Source of the DNA: Dyella solisilvae
GTDB lineage: Bacteria; Pseudomonadota; Gammaproteobacteria; Xanthomonadales; Rhodanobacteraceae
Assembly: GCF_003351225.1 (NCBI RefSeq)
Contig: NZ_QQSY01000002.1
Coordinates: 920,118-984,117 of the forward strand
Length of the DNA stretch: 64,000 bases
Direction: 5' to 3'
A model generated the notes under the pieces. That model saw only the letters and a list, made by a program, of their open reading frames with translations, searched no databases and had not been told where the DNA came from. The position numbers and the translations under genes are program-made. Positions 1 through 8,619 of this stretch are shown here, one piece after another; within the stretch, counting starts at the first letter, position 1, and each line of letters starts with the position of its first letter.

Positions 1-54
1 CAACCAAAGGGCCAAGAGCAAAGTCACTGGATCCCAGCTTTCGCTGGGATGACG
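1..54. repeat. Tail of a composite repeat element ending in a REP palindrome
   Basis: Bases 25-54 read cactgg followed by the inverted repeat ATCCCAGC-tttc-GCTGGGAT and then gacg. This is the same terminal REP found at the ends of the long elements near 17.0, 29.0 and 33.4 kb. The preceding bases (ggccaagagcaaagt) also match the sequence just before the REP in those copies, so the window probably opens in the last part of a fourth copy. Confidence 0.7.
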
Positions 55-323
55 GATCGGAAAGTCCAAAGGGGACCGGTTGCGCTTAGCGCCCCCACAG
101 AGCAGCACGCATGGAGCAGGCCAAACCACCTCCCCAAAGAAAAACCCCCACCCCATGCCTTTCGGCACGGACCGACTTCAGGCACATTCGCCGGGCCCTC
201 CCCCACAAGCGAAAATAGAAGCATGACGGCGCCTTACGCCTGCCTTGCAGGTGAACACAGGTGCCGGAGACTTGTCTGCCATGGGGGCGGGAGTGCAGCC
301 CCTTACCGGTACGGAAACCTTCA
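55..323. other. Intergenic stretch before the RND pump, no gene seen
   Basis: No open frame here has convincing codon bias, and the short overlapping frames on both strands look like chance. A GGAAA purine stretch at 313-317 sits a suitable distance before the GTG start at 324. No adaptor (HlyD/MFP) gene precedes the pump within the window. Confidence 0.6.
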
Positions 324-3300
324 GTGAATATCTTTGCCCCGCTGATCAAACGCCCTGTGGGCACCTCGTTGCTGGCGCTGGGCCTGTTGCTCGCCGGCCT
401 GTTTGCCTATCGCCTGCTGGGCGTGGCCGCGTTGCCGTCGCTGGAATTCCCGGGCGTGTACATCGTGGCGCAGCTCCCGGGCGCCAGCGCGCAGACCATG
501 GCGTCCACCGTGCTGGCCCCGCTGGAGCGCCACATCGGCCGCATCCCCGGCATCGATGACATGTACGGCAACGCCGCCGAGGGCACCGCGTCGATCCAGG
601 TGCGCTTCACCTTCGACCGCACCGCCGACAAGGCGGCGCGCGACGTGCAGGCAGCCATCAATGCCGCGCAGGCGGACCTGCCGGTGATGCCGTCGCCGCC
701 GCAGTACTTCAAGTTCGATACCTCGCAGATTCCGATTCTGCTGATCTCGCTGACCTCCACCGGCCTGCCGCAGGACAAGCTGTACGACCTCACCGACACC
801 CTGTTGAAGCCCGCCGTGGCGCAGGTGCCGGGCGTGGCCCAGGTGCAGGTGTTCGGTGGCACGCCGCACGCGGTTCGCGTGGAACTGGACATCAATGCGC
901 TGGCCGCCAAGGGCCTGACCGCCAACGACGTGCGCAACGCGCTGATCGCCGCCAACGTCACCTCGCCACAGGGCATCCTCACCGATGGCCAGACGCAGAT
1001 GACGGTGACCGCCAACGACGGCCTGCGCGAGGCGCCCGACTTCGCCAACCTGCTGGTCTCCACCCACAACGGCGCCCCGGTGCGCCTGTCGGACGTGGCC
1101 AAGGTGGTCAGCGGGCAGCAGGACATTTACCAAGGCGCCTGGTTCAACGGCAAAACCACGGTGGCGATGCAGATCAGCAAGCGCCCCGAAGCCAACGCGG
1201 TGGAAACGGTGGAGGAGATCCGCCGCCGTCTGCCGGAATTCCGCGCCTGGATGCCCGCGGACGTGCAGATCACGCCGATCTTCGACCTGACGCAGACCAC
1301 CAAGTCCGCGCTGCATGAGGTCGAAGTCGCGCTGCTGATCAGTATCGTGATGGTGGTGCTGGTGATGCTGGTGTTCCTGCGCCGGATGCGGCCCACCCTG
1401 ATCGCCTCGCTCAGCGTGCCGCTGTCGCTGGCGGGCGCCTTCGTGGTGATGCTGGCGCTGGGCTACACGCTCAACACCCTGTCGCTGGTGGCGCTGGTGC
1501 TGTGCATCGGCTTCGTGGTGGACGACGCCATCGTGGTGATCGAGAACATCGTGCGCCACATGGAGAAGGGCGAATCACCGCTGCAGGCGGCGCTGATCGG
1601 CGTGCGCGAGATCGGCTTCACGGTGGTGTCGATCACCCTGTCGCTGGTGGCGGTGTTCGCTCCGCTGCTGTTCGGCAACAACATGCTGATCATGCTGTTG
1701 CGCGAGTTCTCGGTGACGCTGGCGGTGGCGGTGGTGATCTCGGCGATCGTCTCGCTCACCCTCACACCGGCGCTGTGCGGCAAGTTCCTCAAGCACGAGG
1801 AGCCAGGCGAACACGTGCCGGGACGGCTGGAAGCAGCCATGGAGCGCCTTGACCGCGGCTTCCATCGCATCTACGAGCGCGCGCTGGATTGGGCCATGCA
1901 CCACCGCCGCCTGATGCGGTGGCAGCCTCTGCTCCTGCTCGCGGCAACCTTCGCGCTGGGCGCGGCGGTGGTGGCGACGGCCGGCGGCAACTTCATGCCG
2001 GAGGAAGACACCGGCATGCTCGAGGCCGACATGCGCGCCGACGCCAACATCTCGCCGGCCAAGATGGCGGAACTGGCCCAACAGGCCGCCGTCATCATGC
2101 AAAAGGATCGCGACGTGCAGGATGTGCTCACCACTCTCGGTGGCAACGACGGCAGCGGCGCGGTCGGCAACCAGGGCACCATGTTCGTCGACCTCAAGAC
2201 CAAGGGTAGCGGCCCCAACGATCGCCACGACGGCGCAAAGGCGGTGATGGAGCGACTGTCCAAGCAGTTCGATCAGCTGCCGGGCATGCGCGTGTCTCTC
2301 GAGCCCGTGCAGTTCATCGGCGGCGGCGGCAGCGGCGACAAGGGCACGCAATACGAATTCCAGCTGATCGGCAGCAACGGCGAGGACCTGCAGCCGTGGA
2401 CGCTGAAGATGGTGCAGCAGCTGCGCAAGACCAAGGGCATGCGCGACGTCGGCAGCAACTTCGACCTGGTCGGCAAGCAGCAGATGCTCAAGGTGGACCG
2501 CGAGCCCGCCAGCCGCCTGCTGGTGAGCATGGGCGACGTGGACACGGCATTGCTCAACTCCTTCGGCCAGCGCCAGGTGTCGGTGATCTACTCGGACATC
2601 AACCAGTACTGGGTGGTGCTGACCTCGAGCTCCGCGACCTCGCTGAGTCCCGAGTCGCTGCTCAACGTGCGCGTGCGCAATGCCAAGGGCGAGATGATCC
2701 CGTTGTCGGCGCTGGCGCATATCGAGCCGAACATGACCCCGATGCGCGTGCGCCACCACAACCAGCTGGCCGCATCCACCATCAGCTACAACCTGGACAA
2801 GGGCGTGACCCAGGACGTGGGCGTGAAGCTGGTGGAGAACGCCGCCATCGGCGTGGGCCTGCCGGAGGGCGTGCGGGTGGAGTGGACCGGCCAGAACCAG
2901 CGCCTGCAGCAGGCCAAGTCCAACGGCATGGTGCTGCTGATCGGCGCGATCGTGGCGATGTACATCGTGCTGGGCATCCTCTACGAGAGCCTGGGCCACC
3001 CGCTGACCATCCTTTCCACGCTGCCCGCCGCCGGCGCCGGCGCGTTCCTGGCCATGCTGGTGACGCAGACGCAGCTGACGCTGATGGCGATCATTGCGAT
3101 CCTGATGCTGATCGGCATCGTGAAGAAGAACGCCATCCTGATGGTGGACTTCGCGCTCGTCGCGCAGCGTGAGCGAGGACTGTCACCGCCCGAGGCGATC
3201 CGTGAAGCCGCGCTGGTGCGCTTCCGCCCGATCACCATGACCACCCTGGTGGCGATGGGCGCAGCCCTGCCGCTGGCTATCGGCTTCGGCATCGGCTCGG

Positions 3301-3851
3301 AGATGCGCCAGCCGCTCGGCGTGGCCATCGTGGGTGGTCTGCTGGTGTCGCAGATGCTGACCCTGCTGAGCACGCCGGCGATCTACCTGTGGAATTTCGA
3401 TCGCCTTGCTCGCCACGCCAAGGGCCTGATGCCGGGCCGGCTGCAGTGGACCTCGGGCCTGAGCATCTTCTTCGGCGTGGTGATGGTCGTCGTGTCTATC
3501 GTCTACGCGGTGAAGCCCGACGCGCTCGCCGAGAAGGGCATGAATGGCGTGGTTGCCGTGGCGCTGGCCGTGCTCGGCGCAGCCCTGGTCACATCGGCCG
3601 TGCTCACCCTGCGCAAGAAGCCGGTCGCACGCTACGTCATGGCGGGACTGGTCTTTGTCGCCTTCGGCCTGCCCGCGCTCGGTTTGCTGCTGGCCTCGCT
3701 TTCGCCGCAAGGCGGCAGCCCGGTCGCCGCGCTCTTGCCCGGGGCGATCGCCGCCTACGCGGGCTGGGCCGTGTTCAGCCGTCGCACACGGAATTATTTC
3801 GGGAGTAGCCAGCGGCCTGGTTTCGGTGTGGCGGCGCTGAAGGGAGCGTAA
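324..3851 (+). CDS. RND-family multidrug efflux permease with a C-terminal membrane extension
   Basis: Inner-membrane proton-driven pump of the HAE-1/AcrB-MdtBC type, 1175 residues from the GTG at 324. The reading frame is open further upstream, but VNIFAPLIKRPVGT matches the usual start of this family and has GGAAA 6 bases before it. The first helix, the two periplasmic porter loops, and the helix-4 acidic pair in GFVVDDAIVVIEN near residue 400 are all present, as is the second repeat with ILMLIGIVKKNAILMVDFA. AcrB relatives end near residue 1030-1050. Here about 145 more residues follow, with roughly four hydrophobic segments separated by short charged loops. No membrane-fusion or outer-membrane partner is adjacent. 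Substrate unknown. Confidence 0.93.
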   Translation: MNIFAPLIKRPVGTSLLALGLLLAGLFAYRLLGVAALPSLEFPGVYIVAQLPGASAQTMASTVLAPLERHIGRIPGIDDMYGNAAEGTASIQVRFTFDRTADKAARDVQAAINAAQADLPVMPSPPQYFKFDTSQIPILLISLTSTGLPQDKLYDLTDTLLKPAVAQVPGVAQVQVFGGTPHAVRVELDINALAAKGLTANDVRNALIAANVTSPQGILTDGQTQMTVTANDGLREAPDFANLLVSTHNGAPVRLSDVAKVVSGQQDIYQGAWFNGKTTVAMQISKRPEANAVETVEEIRRRLPEFRAWMPADVQITPIFDLTQTTKSALHEVEVALLISIVMVVLVMLVFLRRMRPTLIASLSVPLSLAGAFVVMLALGYTLNTLSLVALVLCIGFVVDDAIVVIENIVRHMEKGESPLQAALIGVREIGFTVVSITLSLVAVFAPLLFGNNMLIMLLREFSVTLAVAVVISAIVSLTLTPALCGKFLKHEEPGEHVPGRLEAAMERLDRGFHRIYERALDWAMHHRRLMRWQPLLLLAATFALGAAVVATAGGNFMPEEDTGMLEADMRADANISPAKMAELAQQAAVIMQKDRDVQDVLTTLGGNDGSGAVGNQGTMFVDLKTKGSGPNDRHDGAKAVMERLSKQFDQLPGMRVSLEPVQFIGGGGSGDKGTQYEFQLIGSNGEDLQPWTLKMVQQLRKTKGMRDVGSNFDLVGKQQMLKVDREPASRLLVSMGDVDTALLNSFGQRQVSVIYSDINQYWVVLTSSSATSLSPESLLNVRVRNAKGEMIPLSALAHIEPNMTPMRVRHHNQLAASTISYNLDKGVTQDVGVKLVENAAIGVGLPEGVRVEWTGQNQRLQQAKSNGMVLLIGAIVAMYIVLGILYESLGHPLTILSTLPAAGAGAFLAMLVTQTQLTLMAIIAILMLIGIVKKNAILMVDFALVAQRERGLSPPEAIREAALVRFRPITMTTLVAMGAALPLAIGFGIGSEMRQPLGVAIVGGLLVSQMLTLLSTPAIYLWNFDRLARHAKGLMPGRLQWTSGLSIFFGVVMVVVSIVYAVKPDALAEKGMNGVVAVALAVLGAALVTSAVLTLRKKPVARYVMAGLVFVAFGLPALGLLLASLSPQGGSPVAALLPGAIAAYAGWAVFSRRTRNYFGSSQRPGFGVAALKGA

Positions 3852-3941
3852 GCCGCGCGGCCATGGGGTCATGGCCCGAGTGCGCTGCTGCGATGGCATG
3901 GCGACCAGGCGCCTGCGTACAGGCGCCGCGATGGGCGCAGG

Positions 3942-4409
3942 CTAGTCCTTCGGACTCGTGCAGGCAGCGAATCGCTTGCCTTCCACCTGCACAACATCCT
4001 TGCCCTGCTGCTTCAGGCTGGCCGTGTAGTGTTCCGGTGAGTCGAAATCCACGCGGCCGGCGACGGACGCGTGGCCAGGGCAGGTGAGCGTCCACGCCAG
4101 CGCGGTGCTGGTGCGACGCTGGCCGCCGCGCTCGCACTGGACTTCGCCCGGTGGGGGCAGGTTGGCGAACTCGACCCACGGGTCCGGGCCTTCATCCACG
4201 CAATGCCATTGCACCTGCGCGGCGCCGGCATGGCCGTGGTCGATCTTGCGCGTGACGATCTTCCACAGGCCGGGCATAGCCTGAAAATCGTTGGGATCGG
4301 CGTGGCTGGGTTCGCCCACCAGTGCGGCCGCCAGCAGCACCAGCAGCGCGAGGATACGCGCCACGGTCTGGCCGCGCGTTGCTTCGGTGGATTGGCGGAA
4401 TGCGTGCAT
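3942..4409 (-). CDS. DUF3617 family exported protein
   Basis: A 155-residue protein of unknown function. It starts at the ATG at 4409, ten bases after GGCAGGAG; the longer frame to 4433 has no such site. An N-terminal stretch (ARILALLVLLAAALVGEPSHA) is a likely signal peptide, so the mature protein should be periplasmic. The mature part has the DUF3617 pattern: MPGLWKIVTRK near the start, spaced cysteines (HCVDEG, VQCERG, LTCPGH, AACTSP) and a beta-rich body with F/H-containing strands. It lies downstream of, and in the same direction as, the phosphoesterase gene, separated from it by a terminator hairpin, so it probably has its own promoter. Confidence 0.7.
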   Translation of the reverse strand: MHAFRQSTEATRGQTVARILALLVLLAAALVGEPSHADPNDFQAMPGLWKIVTRKIDHGHAGAAQVQWHCVDEGPDPWVEFANLPPPGEVQCERGGQRRTSTALAWTLTCPGHASVAGRVDFDSPEHYTASLKQQGKDVVQVEGKRFAACTSPKD

Positions 4410-4436
4410 CGGGACGGGGCTCCTGCCGTACAACGG

Positions 4437-4464
4437 AAAACCCCGCCTGCCTGCGCAGGCGGGG
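4437..4464 (-). terminator. Intrinsic terminator of the phosphoesterase gene
   Basis: A perfect 10-bp stem, CCCCGCCTGC (4441-4450) with GCAGGCGGGG (4455-4464), has a 4-base loop. Read on the minus strand it is followed by TTTT, 17 bases after the stop codon at 4481. Confidence 0.85.
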
Positions 4465-4480
4465 TCCGGACCGTATTGGA

Positions 4481-6520
4481 TCAGTCCTGTGTTGCAGCCG
4501 ATGCCATGTTGCCGTGACCGTTCTGGTCAAAATCGAACATGTTCATCAGATTGCCGATCGCCGGGGCGTTGAGCGGCACGTACGGGTTGTTCGCCCTGGA
4601 CACGGGGTTGGGCAGGTTGTCGCGACTGCGGTTCGAGATGGTCTCGTGCAGGTTCCAGTTGGCTTCGACGAATTTGTCGAAGGACACGTGGTCGTAGTAG
4701 GTGTGCACCACGCGGCCGCCTTCGGAATACTTCGAGATCACCAGCAGTGGGATGCGCGTGCCGTCGCCGAAGAAGTCGATCGGCTGCACGTAGCCGGAGT
4801 CGTAGTAACCGCCGCCTTCATCGAAGGTCACCATGATCACGGTATCGGCCCACACCTTCGGGTTGGCCTTGGCCATGTCCACGATCTTCTTCACGTAGCC
4901 TTCGAACAGGTCCAGCTTGGACGAGGCCGGGTGGCCATCCAGGATGCCGTCGGGCTTGGCGATCGACACCGCGGGCAGCGTGTCGTTCTGGATGTCGTTG
5001 TACAGGTCGTTGATGTCCTGGTTGTTCGCGCGCAGGGTCGGGTTGGTCATGACCTGCGTGGAGTACAGGAACGGATCGCAGATGTTGCAGAAGGTGCCGG
5101 CTTCACCGTTCTCCTTGCCGCTGGCCCAGCCTTCGCCGTAGTACTTCCAGCTCACGTGATGGCGGTTGAGCAGCAGGGCGAGGTTGTTCTGGCGGGTCGG
5201 CGGGATGGTGAACTGGGTGGCGCCCAGCGGCGCAGGCGTGCCGTCGCCGAGGTAGCCCGGGTTGTAGTTGTTCACCAGGTAGTAGGCGCCCTTGCGGCAG
5301 TCGGTGCCGTGGAACGTGTGGTACGGCAGCGACTTCAGATAACCCTGCACGTCGGCGATGCCCGGCTGGGTGTCATCGGCGCAGGCGACGTAGGAACCGC
5401 CGCTGTAGCCGTCCTGCACGTACCAGTTGTTGGTGCCCTGCTGCGCGTCGGGGTTCTCGATCTGGTTGGACGGCGGCGTCGCCGGATCGCCGTTGGCGTC
5501 GGCGTAATAGATCAGGTCACCGTAGCCCAGCATGATGTGGTTGGCGCCCGTGCCACCCATCACCGACTGGTGGAAGTTGTCGCTCAGCGTGTACGTCTGC
5601 GCCAGCTCCTGGAAGTACGGCGCGTCACCCTTGGCCATGTTGAAAAACTGCATGGCGGTGGAGCCTTCATGGGTGCTCTGGTCGTTGAAGCCGCTGGCCT
5701 GCGCGTTGCCGTTGGTGCCGGCGCCGACGCTGGTTTCCACCCACGGGAACAGATCCGCGCGGCAGCCGCTGGGGTTCTTCGCGGTGGCGGCGCTGACGTT
5801 GCAGTCCAGCTGCTGCCACATCTGGAAGAAGCGGTGCACGGGACTGTTGGCGTAATCGTCGTAGCTGATCGAGCCGTGCATGTCGACCGGCGCATTGGCA
5901 AGCGCCGTCGGGAAGCGGGTGTCGAGCACGTCGTTGGGCAGGCCGGTGCCGCCGTTGGCCAGCTCGCTGTAATCGGCAGTTTCCAGACCCGGCTCCACCG
6001 CCTCTGCCTGGGCGGCCGAGGCGAACGGCGCCGCCGTCGGCGCGCCGCCGGTATTCATCGACGGCAACTGCGCATAGGCGCTGGTGTGCGCGGGCGCATG
6101 CGAGAACTTGCCGGTGTTGCTGGCCTGCCACTGCCGCGCGGCGGCGACATTCGGGCCGGGCGTGCCATCGGCATTGACGATGCCTTCGGACAGCAGGTTG
6201 TTGACGGTCTGGCCCTTCGGCGGCGTGTAGGTGGCGTAGACGTGATCGAAGGTGCGGTTTTCACCAATCAGCAGGATGACGTGCTTGATCGGCGTGGTGG
6301 TGTGGGCGCTCTGGTCATCGCCGTCGCCCGGCTTGTGCAACACGGTGATCCCTCCCGGAACACCGGCGCGGTTGCTGACGCCCGCCGCGGGAACCTTGCC
6401 GCGGAAGCCGGAATCAGGGTCGGGCGTGCTGTTCTGTGCACTGACCACGCCGGCAAGGCCGGCGGCCAACGTGCCGATGAGCAAGGGCAGAAACCGCTTG
6501 CGGACATACGTCATGGACAT
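4481..6520 (-). CDS. Secreted acid phosphatase / phospholipase C family phosphoesterase
   Basis: A 679-residue member of the alkaline-phosphatase-superfamily phosphoesterases (PF04185: bacterial phospholipase C and AcpA-type acid phosphatases). The start at 6520 has GCAGGAG eight bases upstream. Residues 1-28 form a signal peptide ending VVSA, giving an exported enzyme. The family signature ENRTFDH is at residues 87-93; Thr90 occupies the usual nucleophile position and Glu/Asn help bind the metal. Further metal-site motifs are DNFHQSVMGGTGANH in the middle and VTFDEGGGYYD with DHVSFDKFVE near the C-terminus. Whether it attacks phospholipids or soluble phosphomonoesters cannot be told from sequence. 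It is monocistronic, with its own terminator. Confidence 0.9.
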   Translation of the reverse strand: MSMTYVRKRFLPLLIGTLAAGLAGVVSAQNSTPDPDSGFRGKVPAAGVSNRAGVPGGITVLHKPGDGDDQSAHTTTPIKHVILLIGENRTFDHVYATYTPPKGQTVNNLLSEGIVNADGTPGPNVAAARQWQASNTGKFSHAPAHTSAYAQLPSMNTGGAPTAAPFASAAQAEAVEPGLETADYSELANGGTGLPNDVLDTRFPTALANAPVDMHGSISYDDYANSPVHRFFQMWQQLDCNVSAATAKNPSGCRADLFPWVETSVGAGTNGNAQASGFNDQSTHEGSTAMQFFNMAKGDAPYFQELAQTYTLSDNFHQSVMGGTGANHIMLGYGDLIYYADANGDPATPPSNQIENPDAQQGTNNWYVQDGYSGGSYVACADDTQPGIADVQGYLKSLPYHTFHGTDCRKGAYYLVNNYNPGYLGDGTPAPLGATQFTIPPTRQNNLALLLNRHHVSWKYYGEGWASGKENGEAGTFCNICDPFLYSTQVMTNPTLRANNQDINDLYNDIQNDTLPAVSIAKPDGILDGHPASSKLDLFEGYVKKIVDMAKANPKVWADTVIMVTFDEGGGYYDSGYVQPIDFFGDGTRIPLLVISKYSEGGRVVHTYYDHVSFDKFVEANWNLHETISNRSRDNLPNPVSRANNPYVPLNAPAIGNLMNMFDFDQNGHGNMASAATQD

Positions 6521-6887
6521 GACTCGATCTCCTGCAGTCACCCTCTACGGGCGGTGCGAGTGGTCCCCCTGATTGGCCAGCGCACGTGCGCAACGTCAGT
6601 GCCCCAGCCGGCGGCGAGTCTGGTCCGCGTGGATGACCATCCCTTGGCGCTTTTGCGACAACAGGGACGCCCAACATGACAGTGCGACGACGACGCAAAC
6701 CCTTGCGCCGCGAGGACATCCCGAAAGGGCCGCGGTTGTGGAAGCGCATCGCGAATGCGACTGCCACGCGACGCACATCGGCAAGAAATTGCTCGATGTG
6801 GACTGTTCAGGTGCGTGGCGAAAAGCGTGCTTTGCGACACACGAAGCGCCGCGATCACGCACAGCGAGCGCCACTGGAGGCACTACC
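6521..6887. other. Intergenic stretch between phosphoesterase and oxidase genes
   Basis: This 367-bp stretch presumably holds the promoter of the phosphoesterase gene. A short plus-strand frame from 6676 is rich in Arg and runs into the antisense of the oxidase gene. It has no clear ribosome site or known domain, so I do not call it a gene. No repeat or strong hairpin was seen. Confidence 0.5.
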
Positions 6888-8546
6888 TCATGCGCGTGCG
6901 CGCAGCAGGAACGGCCGCATCATCTCGTTGTCTTCATGCTCGAGCAGATGGCAGTGCCACACATAGCGACCGGGCTCACCCTCGAAGCGCGTGATGATGC
7001 GCGTGACCATGCCCGGATCGGCGCGCACGGTGTCCTTCCAGCCCATTTCCTCCGGCGGCGGCGGTTGCGCGGGTCCGGTGTACTTGAGCGTGCGCGTGGC
7101 ATTCCATGCGAACAGGTCGAAGGGCCGGCGCTCCAGCACCTGGAAGCGCACGAGGTGCAGGTGCACCGGATGCACGTCGCCGGTCAAGTTGACCAGGCTC
7201 CATATCTCCACGCTGTCCTGGCGAGGATCTTCGGTGATCGGGGCCGACCAGTGCTTGCCGCCGAGCATCATCATGGTCGGTCGACCGCCGGCATCGTCCA
7301 TCTCGCCCAGCGTAAGCACGCGATCGCGCACCGCCGTCGCTGGCGGGGTGCGTTCAATCGTGTTGAGCGCCGTGGGCATCGCGGCGGTGTCGCGACGACC
7401 GCGATCACGCACGCGAAACTGCAGGATGGCGTCGCCTTGCTGGCGCAGCTCGATGTCCTTGCCGTCGAGGCCGGCGAAATCCACCACTACGTCCGCACGC
7501 TCGGCGGGATACAACGTCACCTGCTTGCGCGGCAGCGGCGCGGCGAGCAGGCCCTGATCGCTCGCCACCTGCACCAGCGGCTGGCCGTTGGAAAGCGTGA
7601 GATTGAAGAAGCGTGTGTTGGCGACATTCATCAGGCGCAGGCGATAACGCCGGGGCTCGACTTCCAGATACGGAAAGAGTTTGCCGTTGCACAGGATGGC
7701 ATTGCCGTTGCACTCCGACACCCACGGCGCCTCGGGATCGTCGGACACCGGGTAATACAACTTTCCGTCCTTGCCGACCAGGCGATCGCACAGCGCCAAG
7801 GGCAGGTCGCAGTCACCGTCGGGCAGGCCCAGCGCCTGCTCGTGCGGGTCGCGCATCACGTACGCGCCGAACAGGCCTGCATAGAGATTGAGCCGGGTGA
7901 TGCCCATCGCGTGGTCGTGGTACCACAGCGTCGCCGCATCCTGCCCATTGGGGTAGTGGTAGAGCGCGGAGTGTCCGGGCGTGAACCAGTCTTCGGGATA
8001 GCCGTCGCTGTCGGCCGGCACGCGCGCGCCGTGCACATGGGCGACGGTGCGCACGGCGGGCTTTTCCCGCTCGGCGCCATGGATGCTGTGGTCGATCGGC
8101 AGGAAGTGTTCCTGCGGCAATGCATTGATCCATTCGACCAGCAGCGGCTCGCCGCGCTGTGCCTGCAACGTCGGGCCGGGCGACATGCCCTGGTATCCCC
8201 ATTGCGGCGTGGGCGGCAGGTCGCGATGCAGCGGCGTGCGGAACGCGCGCATCTCCATGCGGTAATAGGGCAGGCGGCGGCCCGGGTAGGCCGCATGCGT
8301 GCGTTCGCCGACGGGCTGCGCCAGCGGTGGAATGGGCAGTGGATCGACGAAGCGCGCCAGCGTCATCGGGTTGACCAGCGGCACGTTCGGCGCAGCTAGC
8401 TGGGGCATCGCCATGCGTTGCACGCCTGCGTCGTGGTGAATGGGCGCAGACCACGCCAGCAGCCCCATGTCGGCCGCTGCAGCCACTCCCACGACATCGA
8501 TGAGTCCGCGCAGGAACTGGCGGCGCGACAGGTTCACTCGTGTCAT
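6888..8546 (-). CDS. Tat-exported multicopper oxidase (CotA/bilirubin-oxidase-like laccase)
   Basis: A 552-residue three-domain cupredoxin oxidase that couples one-electron oxidation of a substrate (phenols, metal ions or bilirubin-type compounds in relatives) to reduction of oxygen to water. The N-terminus SRRQFLRG followed by a hydrophobic stretch is a twin-arginine signal, so it should be exported folded with copper. All four copper-ligand motifs are present: HVHG at 170-173, WYHDHAMG at 209-215, HPVHLHL around 465, and HCHLLEHEDNEMM at 531-543, giving type 1, 2 and 3 sites. Domain order and spacing look like CotA and bilirubin oxidase rather than CueO; no long Met-rich insert is seen. The start codon lies inside a long palindrome (8542-8573). 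Confidence 0.92.
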   Translation of the reverse strand: MTRVNLSRRQFLRGLIDVVGVAAAADMGLLAWSAPIHHDAGVQRMAMPQLAAPNVPLVNPMTLARFVDPLPIPPLAQPVGERTHAAYPGRRLPYYRMEMRAFRTPLHRDLPPTPQWGYQGMSPGPTLQAQRGEPLLVEWINALPQEHFLPIDHSIHGAEREKPAVRTVAHVHGARVPADSDGYPEDWFTPGHSALYHYPNGQDAATLWYHDHAMGITRLNLYAGLFGAYVMRDPHEQALGLPDGDCDLPLALCDRLVGKDGKLYYPVSDDPEAPWVSECNGNAILCNGKLFPYLEVEPRRYRLRLMNVANTRFFNLTLSNGQPLVQVASDQGLLAAPLPRKQVTLYPAERADVVVDFAGLDGKDIELRQQGDAILQFRVRDRGRRDTAAMPTALNTIERTPPATAVRDRVLTLGEMDDAGGRPTMMMLGGKHWSAPITEDPRQDSVEIWSLVNLTGDVHPVHLHLVRFQVLERRPFDLFAWNATRTLKYTGPAQPPPPEEMGWKDTVRADPGMVTRIITRFEGEPGRYVWHCHLLEHEDNEMMRPFLLRARA

Positions 8547-8573
8547 CCGGAAACCCTAGGGAGACCGGATGAC
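8542..8573. promoter_or_regulatory. Long palindrome over the oxidase start codon
   Basis: Outer arms GTCATCCGG (8542-8550) and CCGGATGAC (8565-8573) are perfect inverted repeats, and the centre contains the perfect 8-bp palindrome CCCTAGGG (8554-8561) on the same axis. The oxidase ATG (8546-8544 on the minus strand) lies in one arm, and the leader just before it lies in the centre. It could be an operator or an RNA hairpin that hides the start. Confidence 0.55.
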
Positions 8574-8619
8574 AGTCCTGTTGCACGGCGTCGCACAGCC
8601 GCCGCGCCGTTCAGTTAGC

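Noticed and set aside
321-1559. Long His/Arg/Gln-rich open frame antisense to the RND pump (similar long frames lie opposite the oxidase, S9 peptidases, hslU and others)
   Set aside because: These are mirror frames created by high GC3 in the true gene. They have no domains, no ribosome site, and extreme His/Arg/Gln or Ala content.
6676-6966. Arg-rich open frame before the oxidase gene
   Set aside because: It lacks a ribosome site and a known domain, and its second half is the antisense of the oxidase C-terminus.
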